Shown here one piece after another: positions 25,497 through 34,342 of a DNA stretch of 58,247 nt (the stretch's first letter is position 1; every line of letters begins with the position of its first letter). This DNA is from Streptomyces iakyrus (GTDB lineage: Bacteria > Actinomycetota > Actinomycetes > Streptomycetales > Streptomycetaceae). Location: the NCBI RefSeq assembly GCF_000717055.1, contig NZ_JNXI01000032.1, forward strand, positions 1 to 58,247. Reading direction: 5' to 3'. The notes beneath the pieces were generated by a model, which saw nothing but the letters and a program-made list of their open reading frames with translations, ran no database searches and was not told where the DNA came from. Both the position numbers and the translations under genes were made by a program.

Positions 25497-26621
25497 ATGA
25501 CCGCTGCGCCCAACCCCCAGCCCGGCCTCGTCCGGCGCATACGCGGAGCACTCACTCCCCGCGAATGGGCCCGGGCCGGCGGCCTGGCAGCAGCGATCCT
25601 CGCCCTGCACGTCATCGGCTGGGGCACGCTGCTGTTCTTCGTCGTCCCGCAGCACTTCGACCTGGGCAGCCAGGGGGCGTTCGGCATCGGTCTCGGCGTC
25701 ACCGCGTACGTGCTCGGCATGCGGCACGCCTTCGACGCCGACCACATCGCCGCGATCGACAACACCACCCGCAAGCTGATCTCCGACGGCCAGCGCCCGC
25801 TGTCCGTCGGCTTCTTCTTCTCCCTCGGCCACTCGACCGTCGTCTTCCTGCTCGCCCTGCTCTTCGCGCTCGGCGTGCGCTCGCTCGCCGGACCCGTGCA
25901 GGACGACGGCTCCGCGCTGCAGCAGACGCTCGGCCTCATCGGCACCTCGGTCTCCGGGGTCTTCCTCTACGTCATCGCGGCCTTCAACCTCGTCGCCCTG
26001 CTCGGGATCCTGAAGGTCTTCCGCCGGATGCGCGCGGGCGGCCACAGCGAGGCGGACCTGGAAGCCCAGCTGAGCAGCAGCGGCGGGGTCATGACCCGGA
26101 TCCTCGGCCGGGCGACCCGAGCCGTCGGCAAGCCCTGGCACATGTACCCGCTGGGCTTCCTCTTCGGCCTCGGCTTCGACACCGCCACCGAGGTCTCGCT
26201 CCTCTTCCTCGCGGCAGGCGCGGCCGGAGCCGGCATCCCCTGGTACGCGATCCTGTGCCTGCCAGTGCTGTTCGCGGCCGGGATGAGCCTGCTCGACACG
26301 ATCGACGGCTCGTTCATGAACTTCGCGTACTCCTGGGCCTTCTCCAACCCGGTCCGCAAGGTCTTCTACAACATCACCATCACCGGACTGTCGGTCGCGG
26401 CCGCACTGCTCATCGGCACCGTCGAACTGCTGTCGATCGCCGCGGAGAAGCTCTCCCTGCACGGCGCCTTCTGGGACTGGATCGGCGGCATCGACCTCAA
26501 CAGCGTCGGATACGCCGTCGTCCTCCTCTTCGTCGTCACCTGGGCCGCCGCACTGCTGATCTGGCGGTACGGCCGCATCGAGGAGAAGTGGGCACTCGCC
26601 CCGCAGTCCACGGGAGACTGA
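25497..26621 (+). CDS. Nickel/cobalt permease, NiCoT family
   Basis: 374 residues, eight helices. The family signature RHAFDADHIAAIDNTTRK in TM2 contains the H-X4-D-H metal-selectivity motif; the second signature LGFDTATEVSLL and SLGHSTVVF are also present. NiCoT permeases import Ni2+ and/or Co2+ with high affinity. ATG 25497 has AAGGA eight bases upstream. It stands alone among exporters, so nickel supply is handled separately, consistent with the Nur-type box. No urease or hydrogenase genes are in the window. Confidence 0.95.
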   Translation: MTAAPNPQPGLVRRIRGALTPREWARAGGLAAAILALHVIGWGTLLFFVVPQHFDLGSQGAFGIGLGVTAYVLGMRHAFDADHIAAIDNTTRKLISDGQRPLSVGFFFSLGHSTVVFLLALLFALGVRSLAGPVQDDGSALQQTLGLIGTSVSGVFLYVIAAFNLVALLGILKVFRRMRAGGHSEADLEAQLSSSGGVMTRILGRATRAVGKPWHMYPLGFLFGLGFDTATEVSLLFLAAGAAGAGIPWYAILCLPVLFAAGMSLLDTIDGSFMNFAYSWAFSNPVRKVFYNITITGLSVAAALLIGTVELLSIAAEKLSLHGAFWDWIGGIDLNSVGYAVVLLFVVTWAAALLIWRYGRIEEKWALAPQSTGD

Positions 26622-26745
26622 CCCGCTGAGCGAGTGGGACACGCCGGGCATCCGGGTGAATCGCACGGCTCCGCATCGGTTACTCGCTGGTTGCACGGAA
26701 GGCAGGTTTCGGCACCGTGCCACCGACCGATCGATCGGAGCTTGC

Positions 26746-27426
26746 ATGAACTGCCGAATAACATCCGTGGGCCGTGTGGGTGCGGCTCTGCTGATGGCTG
26801 CCGGACTCGCCCTTGCGGCAGCGCCCGCTGCCGTCGCGGACGGCGACAGCGAGTTCAACGAAAAAGAGTTCCTGGCCATGACCGTCGACCATCACTTCGG
26901 CGGCGTCCACATGGCCGAGATGTGCGTGCAGAAGACGACTCGGGCGGATCTCAAGGGCCTCTGCTCGGAGATCAAGCACACGCAGTCCAAGGAGATCGCC
27001 ACGATGCGTTCATGGCTGAAGGCCTGGTACAGCACCGATGAGACACCGAGCGTGCCGCACGAGGCCATGCCGATGATGCACGAACTTGAGGGTCTGTCGG
27101 GCCGGGCCTTCGATGTGAAGCTCTCCCAGCACTTCGCCCAGCACCACCGCGAGTTCCTGCCCGAGGCGGACAAGTGCCGCAAGCACGCCAAGCACAGCGA
27201 GTTGCGCGACTTGTGCGACACGATGCACAAGACCCAGACGGAGGAGATCGGCAAGTTCGAGGCGGTCATCGCCGGTAAGCCGATCACCGTCGACACAGGC
27301 AACGGCGGCCTGGCCACCGCCAGCTCACAAGACGACGTCACCGGCGGAGCCGGGTGGCTGGCCGCCGCTGGTGCGACCGCGGCGCTGGGCACCGCCGCCC
27401 TGGGCCGGCGCCTGCGCCGCCAGTGA
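26746..27426 (+). CDS. Secreted DUF305 protein with C-terminal anchor
   Basis: 226 residues: a signal peptide ending near APAAVADG, then two DUF305 ferritin-like units. Each has the family pattern of His and Met/Cys residues: VDHHFGGVHMAEMC with IKHTQSKEIATM, then LSQHFAQHHREFL with MHKTQTEEIGKF. A C-terminal helix (WLAAAGATAALGTAAL) and GRRLRRQ follow, like a wall-sorting anchor, but no clear LPXTG precedes it; the nearest string is LATAS. DUF305 proteins are common in copper and silver clusters. Its stop overlaps the sortase start. GGAG five bases upstream supports ATG 26746. Confidence 0.88.
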   Translation: MNCRITSVGRVGAALLMAAGLALAAAPAAVADGDSEFNEKEFLAMTVDHHFGGVHMAEMCVQKTTRADLKGLCSEIKHTQSKEIATMRSWLKAWYSTDETPSVPHEAMPMMHELEGLSGRAFDVKLSQHFAQHHREFLPEADKCRKHAKHSELRDLCDTMHKTQTEEIGKFEAVIAGKPITVDTGNGGLATASSQDDVTGGAGWLAAAGATAALGTAALGRRLRRQ

Positions 27427-28184
27427 CCGGCGGGCGCGCCGGGCACACCCTGTGGGCGCTGGCCACACTGTCGCTCTGGGTCGTCGCATTGGCGGCCGCC
27501 AGCGCCCCGGCGCGCCCTGCCGTCACCGCTGGGGCGGCAACCCTCTGGCCGGTGCCGCCCCAGCGGTCCGCTTCCCACACGACCTCGAGGGCGAGCCCGG
27601 TACGCCTGACTCTGGCCCGAGTGGGTCTGGATGCGGCGGTGATGCCCATCGTGGTGAGGGCCGATGGGCGCCTGGCCGTGCCCGATGACGGCAAGACAGC
27701 CGGCTGGTGGAAGGACACCGCCCCGCCGGGCAGCCGACAGGGCAGCACCGTCATCGCCGGGCACCTCGACACCCCACGCGGGGCCGCCGTCTTCGCACCC
27801 CTGACCCGGGCCAAGCCGGGTGACCGGGTCACGGTCACCACCGAGGCCGCCAGAGTGGGCTACCGGGTTCGGGCGGTCACAGTGCGCCGCGGCGCCGCAC
27901 TGCCGGGCGAGTTCATCACCACTACCGGGCCGCCCCGGCTCGTGCTGGTCACCTGCACCGGGCCCTACCGCCACGGCAGCGGCTACCGCGACCGCCTCTA
28001 CGTCGACGCCACCCCGGCCCCGCCGATCGGCAAGCGGAGGCCTTCTGAGGGTCAGGCCCCCTTTCCGAAGACCAGCACCTCCGTGGAGGCGACACCCATG
28101 GGCGCCAGGAAGCTGGCCTCCAGGCTGCAGCCGAGGGTCGCGAAGAGGTCCACGCATGTCCGGCGAGGCATGGCGGCTGGGTAG
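27423..28184 (+). CDS. Class F-like sortase with an antisense-overlapping tail
   Basis: 253 residues from GTG 27423. A signal anchor leads to a sortase domain with catalytic His in IAGHLDT, Cys in VLVTCTGPY, and Arg in GYRDRLYVD, in family order. Class F sortases are common but little-studied transpeptidases of actinobacteria. The gene overlaps the DUF305 gene by four bases, suggesting that protein as a substrate. The last 44 codons (28052-28184) lie antisense to the end of a methyltransferase gene and look non-native, so the original stop was probably lost. Confidence 0.85.
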   Translation: MTGGRAGHTLWALATLSLWVVALAAASAPARPAVTAGAATLWPVPPQRSASHTTSRASPVRLTLARVGLDAAVMPIVVRADGRLAVPDDGKTAGWWKDTAPPGSRQGSTVIAGHLDTPRGAAVFAPLTRAKPGDRVTVTTEAARVGYRVRAVTVRRGAALPGEFITTTGPPRLVLVTCTGPYRHGSGYRDRLYVDATPAPPIGKRRPSEGQAPFPKTSTSVEATPMGARKLASRLQPRVAKRSTHVRRGMAAG

Positions 28185-28822
28185 GAGTCGTGCCCCGCGC
28201 CGCCCTGCGTCGCCCAGGCGCGTACCGCGGCCGGGTCCAGGCAGGTCTCTGTCATCACGTCGAAGACGATCCGACCGCCGGGTCGCGTGACACGCGCCAT
28301 CTCGAAGAAGTAGCGGGAGGCGCAGAGGAAGGTCACGGTGTTGAAGACCTTGTGGGCCTGTACGAGGTCGATGCTGCCGTCGGGTGTCGGGGCGAGACTG
28401 CTTCCTGCGGTCGGTTGGGCGACCACGCCGAATGTGTCCACCAGGTAGTTGGCCCAAGGCGCTGCCGTCTCGTAGATCTCGTAGCGGTCTGGTGAACACT
28501 CCTTCAGCGTCTTCTCCAGGTACCGTCCGGACCCGGGACCGATCTCCAGCACCGTGTTCGGGTTGGCAGCGAAGACGCCGAGGGCGCTTAGTTCATCGAT
28601 GGTGGACTGGGTGGCGCCAGGCGTCCCGTTCATGACCTCGTCGATGTAGTCACCGACCGACAGACCGGCCGCTCGTGCAGCCCGCACCGTTGCCTCGAAC
28701 GGGATGAAGTCGTCGATGCCACCCAGGTTGTTGGTACTGCGCACGATGTCGAATCCAGCACGCCCCAAGAGCCGCTTGACCCCCGACTTCAATACTGACG
28801 TTCTCCTGCCCGCCGCCCTCAT
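28052..28822 (-). CDS. SAM-dependent methyltransferase, FkbM/class I-like
   Basis: 256 residues. The SAM-binding motif I is TVLEIGPGSGRYLEK, later IDLVQAHKVF and RVTRPGGRIVFDVMT, the usual post-I and post-II strands. An N-terminal GRAGFDIVRS recalls sugar and small-molecule methyltransferases. ATG 28822 is taken because it starts the conserved part; a longer GTG frame from 28948 would run through a regulatory palindrome. The substrate is unknown. It converges with the sortase gene and overlaps it. Confidence 0.8.
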   Translation of the reverse strand: MRAAGRRTSVLKSGVKRLLGRAGFDIVRSTNNLGGIDDFIPFEATVRAARAAGLSVGDYIDEVMNGTPGATQSTIDELSALGVFAANPNTVLEIGPGSGRYLEKTLKECSPDRYEIYETAAPWANYLVDTFGVVAQPTAGSSLAPTPDGSIDLVQAHKVFNTVTFLCASRYFFEMARVTRPGGRIVFDVMTETCLDPAAVRAWATQGGAGHDSYPAAMPRRTCVDLFATLGCSLEASFLAPMGVASTEVLVFGKGA

Positions 28823-28930
28823 CAGGCACCCCCGGTCGTCTCCACCCTCGGTGTCAGCAGGCGCCCGACCGCCGGGCGCACCTCTTTCGCACCCACGGGC
28901 TCCCCACCACCCATCGAGGCAACGCCACCC

Positions 28931-28946
28931 TACTAAATTACTTAGC
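28931..28946 (+). promoter_or_regulatory. 16-bp recurrent motif, site 2
   Basis: TACTAAATTACTTAGC, with inner palindrome CTAA...TTAG. It lies about 110 bp upstream of the methyltransferase start (minus strand). No other gene start is close on the right, so it most likely controls the methyltransferase. Confidence 0.65.
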
Positions 28947-28998
28947 ACTCTGCGGCTAATGTTGCCCCATGACCGATCCGCGCGCCCCGGAGCTGCCC

Positions 28999-30165
28999 TC
29001 AGCGCCGTGCCAGATACTTCTGCATGGCACGGTGCAGCGTCTTGTTGACGGCCCCCTCAAGCGGCAGCTCCCACTCACCGAGCGTCTCGACGACCTGGCC
29101 TCCCGTGCCGAGCTTCCAGCGCATCAGGCCGTACGACCGCTCCTGCGGATCGAGTACGTCGGGCACGCCCCGCATGTCGTACACCTGAGCGCGCAGCGTG
29201 TGCGCGTCGCGGAGCATTCGCCACTGCAGGGCATTGCTCGGCCGCACCTCGCGGCGGTGGTCCGCGGACGCTCCCGTCTGGTACCAGGCCCGGCGCCCCG
29301 CCAATATCAGCGTGTGGGCGGCGAGCACCTCCCCGTCGTGCCACGCCAGGTACAGCCGCATGCGGCCGGACTCTTCGGCGTTGAGTTCGCGGTACTGGCG
29401 CTGGAAGTACTCCAGCGAGCGGCCGAGCCGGAAGCCGTCGCGCTGCTCGGTGAGCTGCAGCAGCCGGTAGAACTCCGGCAGATAGTCGGCCGTACCGACG
29501 CAGGGCTCGACGTCGGCCTTCGCCGCCTTCTTTATGTTGCGCCGCCACTCCTGGTTCAGCCCCGCCCACAGGTCGTCGAGGGTGCGGCCGGCCAGCGGTA
29601 CCTCGAAGAGGTAGCGGGGCTGTGCGTCGCCGGCGTTCCCCTCCTCGCCGCAGCGCCGCCATCCGCCCGCCCGCAGCCGGTCCGCGACGGCGGCGCCGAC
29701 CGGGTCGACGAGGTCCGGCAGCACATCGCCGACACGGCGCCCCGGACCGACCGCCGCCTTGAGGGTCGCGGCGTTCCAGCGGCGGTACGGCAGCGGCGGC
29801 CCCATCCGCACCGCGAAGGCGCCGGCCGACCGCAGATGGTCCAGCAGCGGCTGAAGCAGGTGCGGCAGCCGCGGGTCCGCCCAGTCCAGCACCGGCCCTT
29901 CCGGCAGGTAGGCGAAGTACCGGCGCGTTCCGGGCAGTGGCCGGTACAGCACCTGGGCGGCGCCGCACTGGCGTCCGGAGCTGTCGAACCAGCCGAGCCG
30001 TTCCGCCTTCCAGCCTGCCTTCACCGCGGCCCAGGACGGGTACTGCAGGAAGCTCGCCTGTCCGGGGAGAGAGTCCAGATATCCCAGGTGCCGCTCGGTG
30101 GTGGTGCTGCGCACCACGTAGCTGCGGGTGTGCGTGGTTTCGGACATCTGCGCCTCTGTCACGGC
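28999..30165 (-). CDS. FemX/FemAB-type peptidoglycan amino acid ligase
   Basis: 388 residues from ATG 30165 (GAGGAG nine bases upstream). Two GNAT-like halves are visible: SFLQYPSWAAVKAGWKAERLGW at the start, and in the second half WRRNIKKAAKADVEP plus MRLYLAWHDGEVLAAHTLI and YDMRGVPDVLDP, all typical of Fem transferases. These use aminoacyl-tRNA to add the first cross-bridge residue (glycine in Streptomyces) to the lipid II stem peptide. Divergence from a lipid II flippase gene supports this role. It is likely an accessory copy. Confidence 0.88.
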   Translation of the reverse strand, partial: AVTEAQMSETTHTRSYVVRSTTTERHLGYLDSLPGQASFLQYPSWAAVKAGWKAERLGWFDSSGRQCGAAQVLYRPLPGTRRYFAYLPEGPVLDWADPRLPHLLQPLLDHLRSAGAFAVRMGPPLPYRRWNAATLKAAVGPGRRVGDVLPDLVDPVGAAVADRLRAGGWRRCGEEGNAGDAQPRYLFEVPLAGRTLDDLWAGLNQEWRRNIKKAAKADVEPCVGTADYLPEFYRLLQLTEQRDGFRLGRSLEYFQRQYRELNAEESGRMRLYLAWHDGEVLAAHTLILAGRRAWYQTGASADHRREVRPSNALQWRMLRDAHTLRAQVYDMRGVPDVLDPQERSYGLMRWKLGTGGQVVETLGEWELPLEGAVNKTLHRAMQKYLARR

Positions 30166-30311
30166 CATGTGGGAGGTCTCCTCGATCTGTTCCGTACTCC
30201 TCCGCCGGGAGGGCGGCGGGACAGACCCGCCTGTCTCTTGCACGCGTGGCGGCCCCGGGTTGTGGCGGGGAATTTCGCTGAGTTGCCCGAGTGGCGGGGA
30301 GGACACACGGC

Positions 30312-32003
30312 GTGACGGCTCAGGAACAGGCGGAGGCCGCCGCCGGCGCGGCTCCGAAGGCCGGCTCGGCGCGCCGGCTGCGCGGCGGGGCCGTGATGAT
30401 GCTGGGCTCGCTGACGTCGCGGGCCACCGGGTTCGTCCGCGGTGCGGTCGTGGTCGCGGCCCTGGGTACGGCGTTGCTCGGCGACGCCTACAACGTCGCC
30501 AACACCGTGCCGAACATCGTCTACATCCTGCTGATCGGCGGGGCGCTGAACTCGGTGTTCGTGCCGGAGCTGGTACGGGCGGCGAAGGAGCACGCGGACG
30601 GCGGAGCCGCCTACACCGACCGGCTGCTCACGCTCTGCCTGACCGCCCTGACCGCGATCACCACGCTCGCGGTCCTCGCCGCGCCCTGGGTCGTCTCCGC
30701 GTACACCGACTACACCGGCGCCCAGCGCGACCTGACCGTCGCGCTCGCCCGCTACTGCCTGCCGCAGATCCTCTTCTACGGCGTGTTCACCGTGCTCGGC
30801 CAGGTCCTCAACGCACGCGACCGGTTCGGGGCGATGATGTGGACCCCGGTCCTCAACAACGTCACCGTGATCGCGGTGTTCGGGCTCTATCTGGTGATCG
30901 CCCGCACCGCGAGCACGGCGGGCGAGGTCACGGACGGCCAGCTGCTCCTGCTCGGCCTGGGCAGCACGGCGGGCATCGCCGTCCAGGCACTGGCACTGCT
31001 GCCGTCGCTGCGCGCGGCCGGTTTCCGGTGGCGGCCGCGGTTCGACTGGCGCGGATCGGGGCTCGGGCGTCCAGTACGGGCCGCCGTGTGGACACTGCTG
31101 CTGGTCCTGGTGAACCAGGTCGCGTACTGGGTGGTGACCCGGCTGTCCACGTCCGCCGGGGTGCGCGCAGTCGCCGAGGGCGTCAGGGAGGGCGTCGGTT
31201 ATACCGCGTACAGCAGCGCCTATCAGCTGTGGGTGGTGCCGCAGGGGATCATCACCGTCTCCCTGGTCACCGCGCTGCTGCCGCGGATGAGCCGCGCCGC
31301 CACCGACGGCGACCTGGCGCAGGTGGCCGCCGGCCTGTCCCGGACCCTGCGCACGACAGCGGTGGCGATCGTGCCCGCCGTGTTCCTCTTCCTGGTGCTC
31401 GCGCCCCAACTCGCTGGCCTCGCCTACCAGTACGGGCAGGTGAGCGACGCCGACGCCAAGGCGATCGGCTGGGTGCTGGCGGCGTTCGCGCCCGGGCTGG
31501 CGGCCTTCTCCGCCCAGTACGTGCTCTCCCGCGGCTTCTACGCACTCGGCGACACTCGCACGCCGTTCCTGCTGACCCTGGTCATCGCCGGCGTCAACGC
31601 GGGGCTGTCCGTGACCTCGTACGTCGTGCTGCCCGCGCGCTGGGCGGTCACCGGCATCGCGGCCGCGTATGCCATCGCCTGCACGGCGGGCCTGTGCTGC
31701 ACCGCGTTCGTGCTGCGGCGCAGGCTGGGCCATTCCCTGGAGCGGGCGCTCGGCACGCACCTGCGCCTCGGCGTCGCGTGCCTGCCGGGCGCTGCCCTGG
31801 CGTACGCGGTGAGCGGCTGGTTCACGGAACGACTGGGCGGCGATCTCGCGGGGGACGCGTCGGGCCTGGTGGCCGGCGGCGTCCTGATCGGTCTGTCGGT
31901 CGTGGCGTTGGCGGGCCCGCTGCGCATCCCCGAGGTCGGTGAGCTCGTTGCGCCACTGACTCGCCGTTTCGGATCGAGCGGCCGTCACAGGAGGGGGCGA
32001 TGA
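30312..32003 (+). CDS. murJ: Lipid II flippase MurJ/MviN family
   Basis: 563 residues, about 14 helices. MurJ signatures include LTSRATGFVRGAVVVAAL, DAYNVANTVPNIVYILLIGG, and VFVPELVRA in the first third. It flips the peptidoglycan precursor lipid II across the membrane. GTG 30312 has GGAGG nine bases upstream. The short C-terminus, without the long cytosolic extension or kinase-like domain seen in some actinobacterial MurJ, suggests an accessory paralogue. The downstream sigma factor gene overlaps it (ATGA). Confidence 0.9.
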   Translation: MTAQEQAEAAAGAAPKAGSARRLRGGAVMMLGSLTSRATGFVRGAVVVAALGTALLGDAYNVANTVPNIVYILLIGGALNSVFVPELVRAAKEHADGGAAYTDRLLTLCLTALTAITTLAVLAAPWVVSAYTDYTGAQRDLTVALARYCLPQILFYGVFTVLGQVLNARDRFGAMMWTPVLNNVTVIAVFGLYLVIARTASTAGEVTDGQLLLLGLGSTAGIAVQALALLPSLRAAGFRWRPRFDWRGSGLGRPVRAAVWTLLLVLVNQVAYWVVTRLSTSAGVRAVAEGVREGVGYTAYSSAYQLWVVPQGIITVSLVTALLPRMSRAATDGDLAQVAAGLSRTLRTTAVAIVPAVFLFLVLAPQLAGLAYQYGQVSDADAKAIGWVLAAFAPGLAAFSAQYVLSRGFYALGDTRTPFLLTLVIAGVNAGLSVTSYVVLPARWAVTGIAAAYAIACTAGLCCTAFVLRRRLGHSLERALGTHLRLGVACLPGAALAYAVSGWFTERLGGDLAGDASGLVAGGVLIGLSVVALAGPLRIPEVGELVAPLTRRFGSSGRHRRGR

Positions 32004-32575
32004 CGGACAGCCAGGATCAGGCATCGGCCGCCCGCCGGGACTTCGAGCGCTTCTACGCCGAGAGCGTCAAGCGGCTCGTCACGGTGGTGTACGCCGTGAC
32101 GGGCGACCTCGGCGAGGCGGAGGACGCGGTCCAGGAGGCGTACGCCAGGGCCTGGACGCGCTGGGAGCAGCTCGTCGCACAAGGGGATCCCACGCCGTGG
32201 GTGCGCACGGTCGCCCTGCGTCTGGCGGTCAGCTCCTGGCGCAGGGCCCGCAACCGACTCCGCGCCCACTTCCGGCACGGTCCGCCACCCGACCTGCCCG
32301 GCCTCGCACCCGACCACGTAGCCTTGGTCGCCGCACTACGGCACCTCAACCCCGAACAGCGGCGCGCCGTGGTCCTGCATCATCTCCTCGACCTCCCGGT
32401 GGAGGAGGTCGCCCGCCAGACCGGGTCGACGAGCACGGCGGTACGCTCGCGGCTCATGCGGGCCCGCCGTGTCCTCAGTACCCATCTCACCGACTCGCCG
32501 GACACACCGACGGCCCGGGCAGGCCGTACCGCGGCCACCGCACAGCCCCGGCAGGAGGTCCTCCCCCATGAGTGA
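32000..32575 (+). CDS. ECF RNA polymerase sigma factor, SigE/SigM-like
   Basis: 191 residues. Region 2 reads FERFYAESVKRLVTVVYAVT then EAEDAVQEAYARAWTRW; region 4 reads LNPEQRRAVVLHHLLDLPVE then EVARQTGSTSTAVRSRLMRA. Such factors redirect RNA polymerase in response to envelope stress. It overlaps murJ upstream and a probable anti-sigma gene downstream. No ECF-type promoter (GGAAC/GTT pairs) was clearly seen in front of murJ. Confidence 0.9.
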   Translation: MTDSQDQASAARRDFERFYAESVKRLVTVVYAVTGDLGEAEDAVQEAYARAWTRWEQLVAQGDPTPWVRTVALRLAVSSWRRARNRLRAHFRHGPPPDLPGLAPDHVALVAALRHLNPEQRRAVVLHHLLDLPVEEVARQTGSTSTAVRSRLMRARRVLSTHLTDSPDTPTARAGRTAATAQPRQEVLPHE

Positions 32576-33422
32576 CGAAACCCGCCGTCCCCCGCAGGAC
32601 GACCTCGGCACGCTGCTCCACGGCTACGCCGACGAGGCCGAGCCGCTGATCACCGTCAGCGGGGGCGTCGCCGACGTGCACAAGCGCGTACGCCGCCACC
32701 GGACCCGCCGCCGGCTGGCGGTCACCACGGCGGGCTGCGCCGCCCTGCTCTCCCTCGGCCTCTGGGGCATCCCGCCTCTGCTCGATGGCGCATCCGCCGA
32801 CCGTCCCGAGGAGACCAGCCCCGGCCTGGTCTCGGCCGCCTCGATCCTGCCCGCACCGGACAGCGGTGGCGGCCTCCCCCGTACAGATCTGCTGTCCCCC
32901 TCCGCCCTGCCCTGGAACGCCGCCTATCACTGGCGGACCACAACCACCAGTAACAGCGCCACCACTCCCCTGCCCACCGGGGGGACGGAGGACTGCGCTC
33001 TGCGGTGGTTCGACGGTACCGGCGCCGAGGAGCAGATCGCCCGTTCCTACAGAGGTGGCAGCGATGCGACCGCACAGCACCGCATCGTGGCGTACACGGA
33101 CAACTCCGCCGCCCAGCACGTCGTCGGGCAGCTGGCCGAAGCCCTGCACAAGTGCGGCTGGCACCAGACCCGAAGTCCCCATGCACAAGACCACGACTCG
33201 AAAGCGCCTGCGCTCTACGAATACGTCCTCACCCACGGTGCGGAAGCCCCGCTGCGCGTCACGCTGGTCCAGTCCGACCACCGGGTCGCCGTGCTCGTAC
33301 TCGCCACCCCGCAGGTCGCCGACCACGCCCACACCGATCCGCGGACGGAGAACTGCCTGGAGGAGACCATGAACTCCGCGCAGCCGCACGCCCCTTCGCC
33401 ATCTGCGACCGGGCATTGCTGA
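32568..33422 (+). CDS. Single-pass membrane protein, probable anti-sigma partner
   Basis: 284 residues: about 60 cytosolic residues (MSDETRRPPQDDLGTLL, VADVHKRVRRHRTRRR), one helix (LAVTTAGCAALLSLGLW), then an external domain of about 200 residues with several Cys (EDCALRWF, HKCGWHQT, ENCLEE). It overlaps the sigma gene, as membrane anti-sigma factors do, but no zinc-binding HXXXCXXC is present and the family is not recognised. The outside domain may sense the envelope state. Confidence 0.7.
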   Translation: MSDETRRPPQDDLGTLLHGYADEAEPLITVSGGVADVHKRVRRHRTRRRLAVTTAGCAALLSLGLWGIPPLLDGASADRPEETSPGLVSAASILPAPDSGGGLPRTDLLSPSALPWNAAYHWRTTTTSNSATTPLPTGGTEDCALRWFDGTGAEEQIARSYRGGSDATAQHRIVAYTDNSAAQHVVGQLAEALHKCGWHQTRSPHAQDHDSKAPALYEYVLTHGAEAPLRVTLVQSDHRVAVLVLATPQVADHAHTDPRTENCLEETMNSAQPHAPSPSATGHC

Positions 33423-33454
33423 GCCACGCCCTCCGGGCATGCGGTGCGGCACCG

Positions 33455-34287
33455 TCACGCCTTCGGTACGTGTCCGCCGAGCCTCAGAGCCGACACCAAC
33501 GCATCGGCGAACCGGCCGGGGTGGGTCACGTGGCCGAGGTGGCCGCCCGGCATCTCGATCACGTCCCGGCCGATCCTGGGTCCCAGGGCGACGGTTGCGT
33601 CATGAGCGGGATAGCCGTGTGATTCCCGCCCCGCCGCGAGAACGACCCGATCGGCGTGCGCAGTGAGGACATCGACGTCGAGTTCAACCGCTGGGTACTG
33701 GCGCAGCTCGTGCTCGAACCAATAGGTGGCGTTGGCAAGAAGGTACTTGCCCTTCTTGGGATCCTTCGCCCGTAGCGCGGCCATGGCCTGCCGATCCGGC
33801 TCCGCGAAGGCTTCTTCACGGAACCTCTCAAGTGCCGGCTGGACGCCGGATCGGCGGTAGAGGCCGTACAGCTCAGTGAAGAAGTCGGCCCACCTCTGGC
33901 CGTCGGGCAGGAGTTTCACAGCCGGTGGCTCGTACGGCACAAGTGTGTGGACCGTGGAGGGGTGCCGGGCGAGGAGTTCCAGGGCGACGAGTCCTCCGGA
34001 GCTGCTGCCGAAGACGGTCGCGGGGTCGTCGCTCAGGTGCTCGATCAGGCGCCGGGCGTCGTCGGCGTCGGTCTCGAGGCGGCGGTCGTAGTCCTGCGGA
34101 CCATCGAGTCGGCTCCGGGAAAAGCCGCGCCGGTCGTAGGTGACGACGGTGTGGTGCGCCGCCAGGTGGTCCGCCACCGCTCCGAAGGCGTCGGCGTCGC
34201 CGTTGGCGCCCGGGATCATGAGCATGAGCGGGCCGCTGCCACGGGTCTCGTAGTAGAGCTGTGCACCGGGAACGTCGAGGTGCTCAT
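33455..34287 (-). pseudogene. Alpha/beta hydrolase with a frameshift near its start
   Basis: The body is a complete alpha/beta hydrolase: MLMIPGANGDADAF, nucleophile elbow FGSSSGGLV, acid and GGHLGHVTHP with the His. The conserved N-terminal strand LDVPGAQLYYETRGSGPLM lies just upstream in the same frame, but that frame has no start codon before a stop. The ATG with a good ribosome binding site (34287, GCGAGG upstream) is in another frame, encoding MSTSTFPV. A one- or two-base indel around 34255-34275 would join them. Translation from the internal ATG 34225 would lack the first strand. Confidence 0.75.
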
Positions 34288-34342
34288 AGGTGCCTCGCTT
34301 CCATTTCTCGTTTCCGCGAGCAGGCGATGGCCCGCGTCCACG

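Noticed and set aside
29075..29968. Alternative 297-codon frame within the FemX-like gene
   Set aside because: Same strand, other frame, Arg/Ala-rich without Fem motifs; the frame with the conserved strings is the real one.
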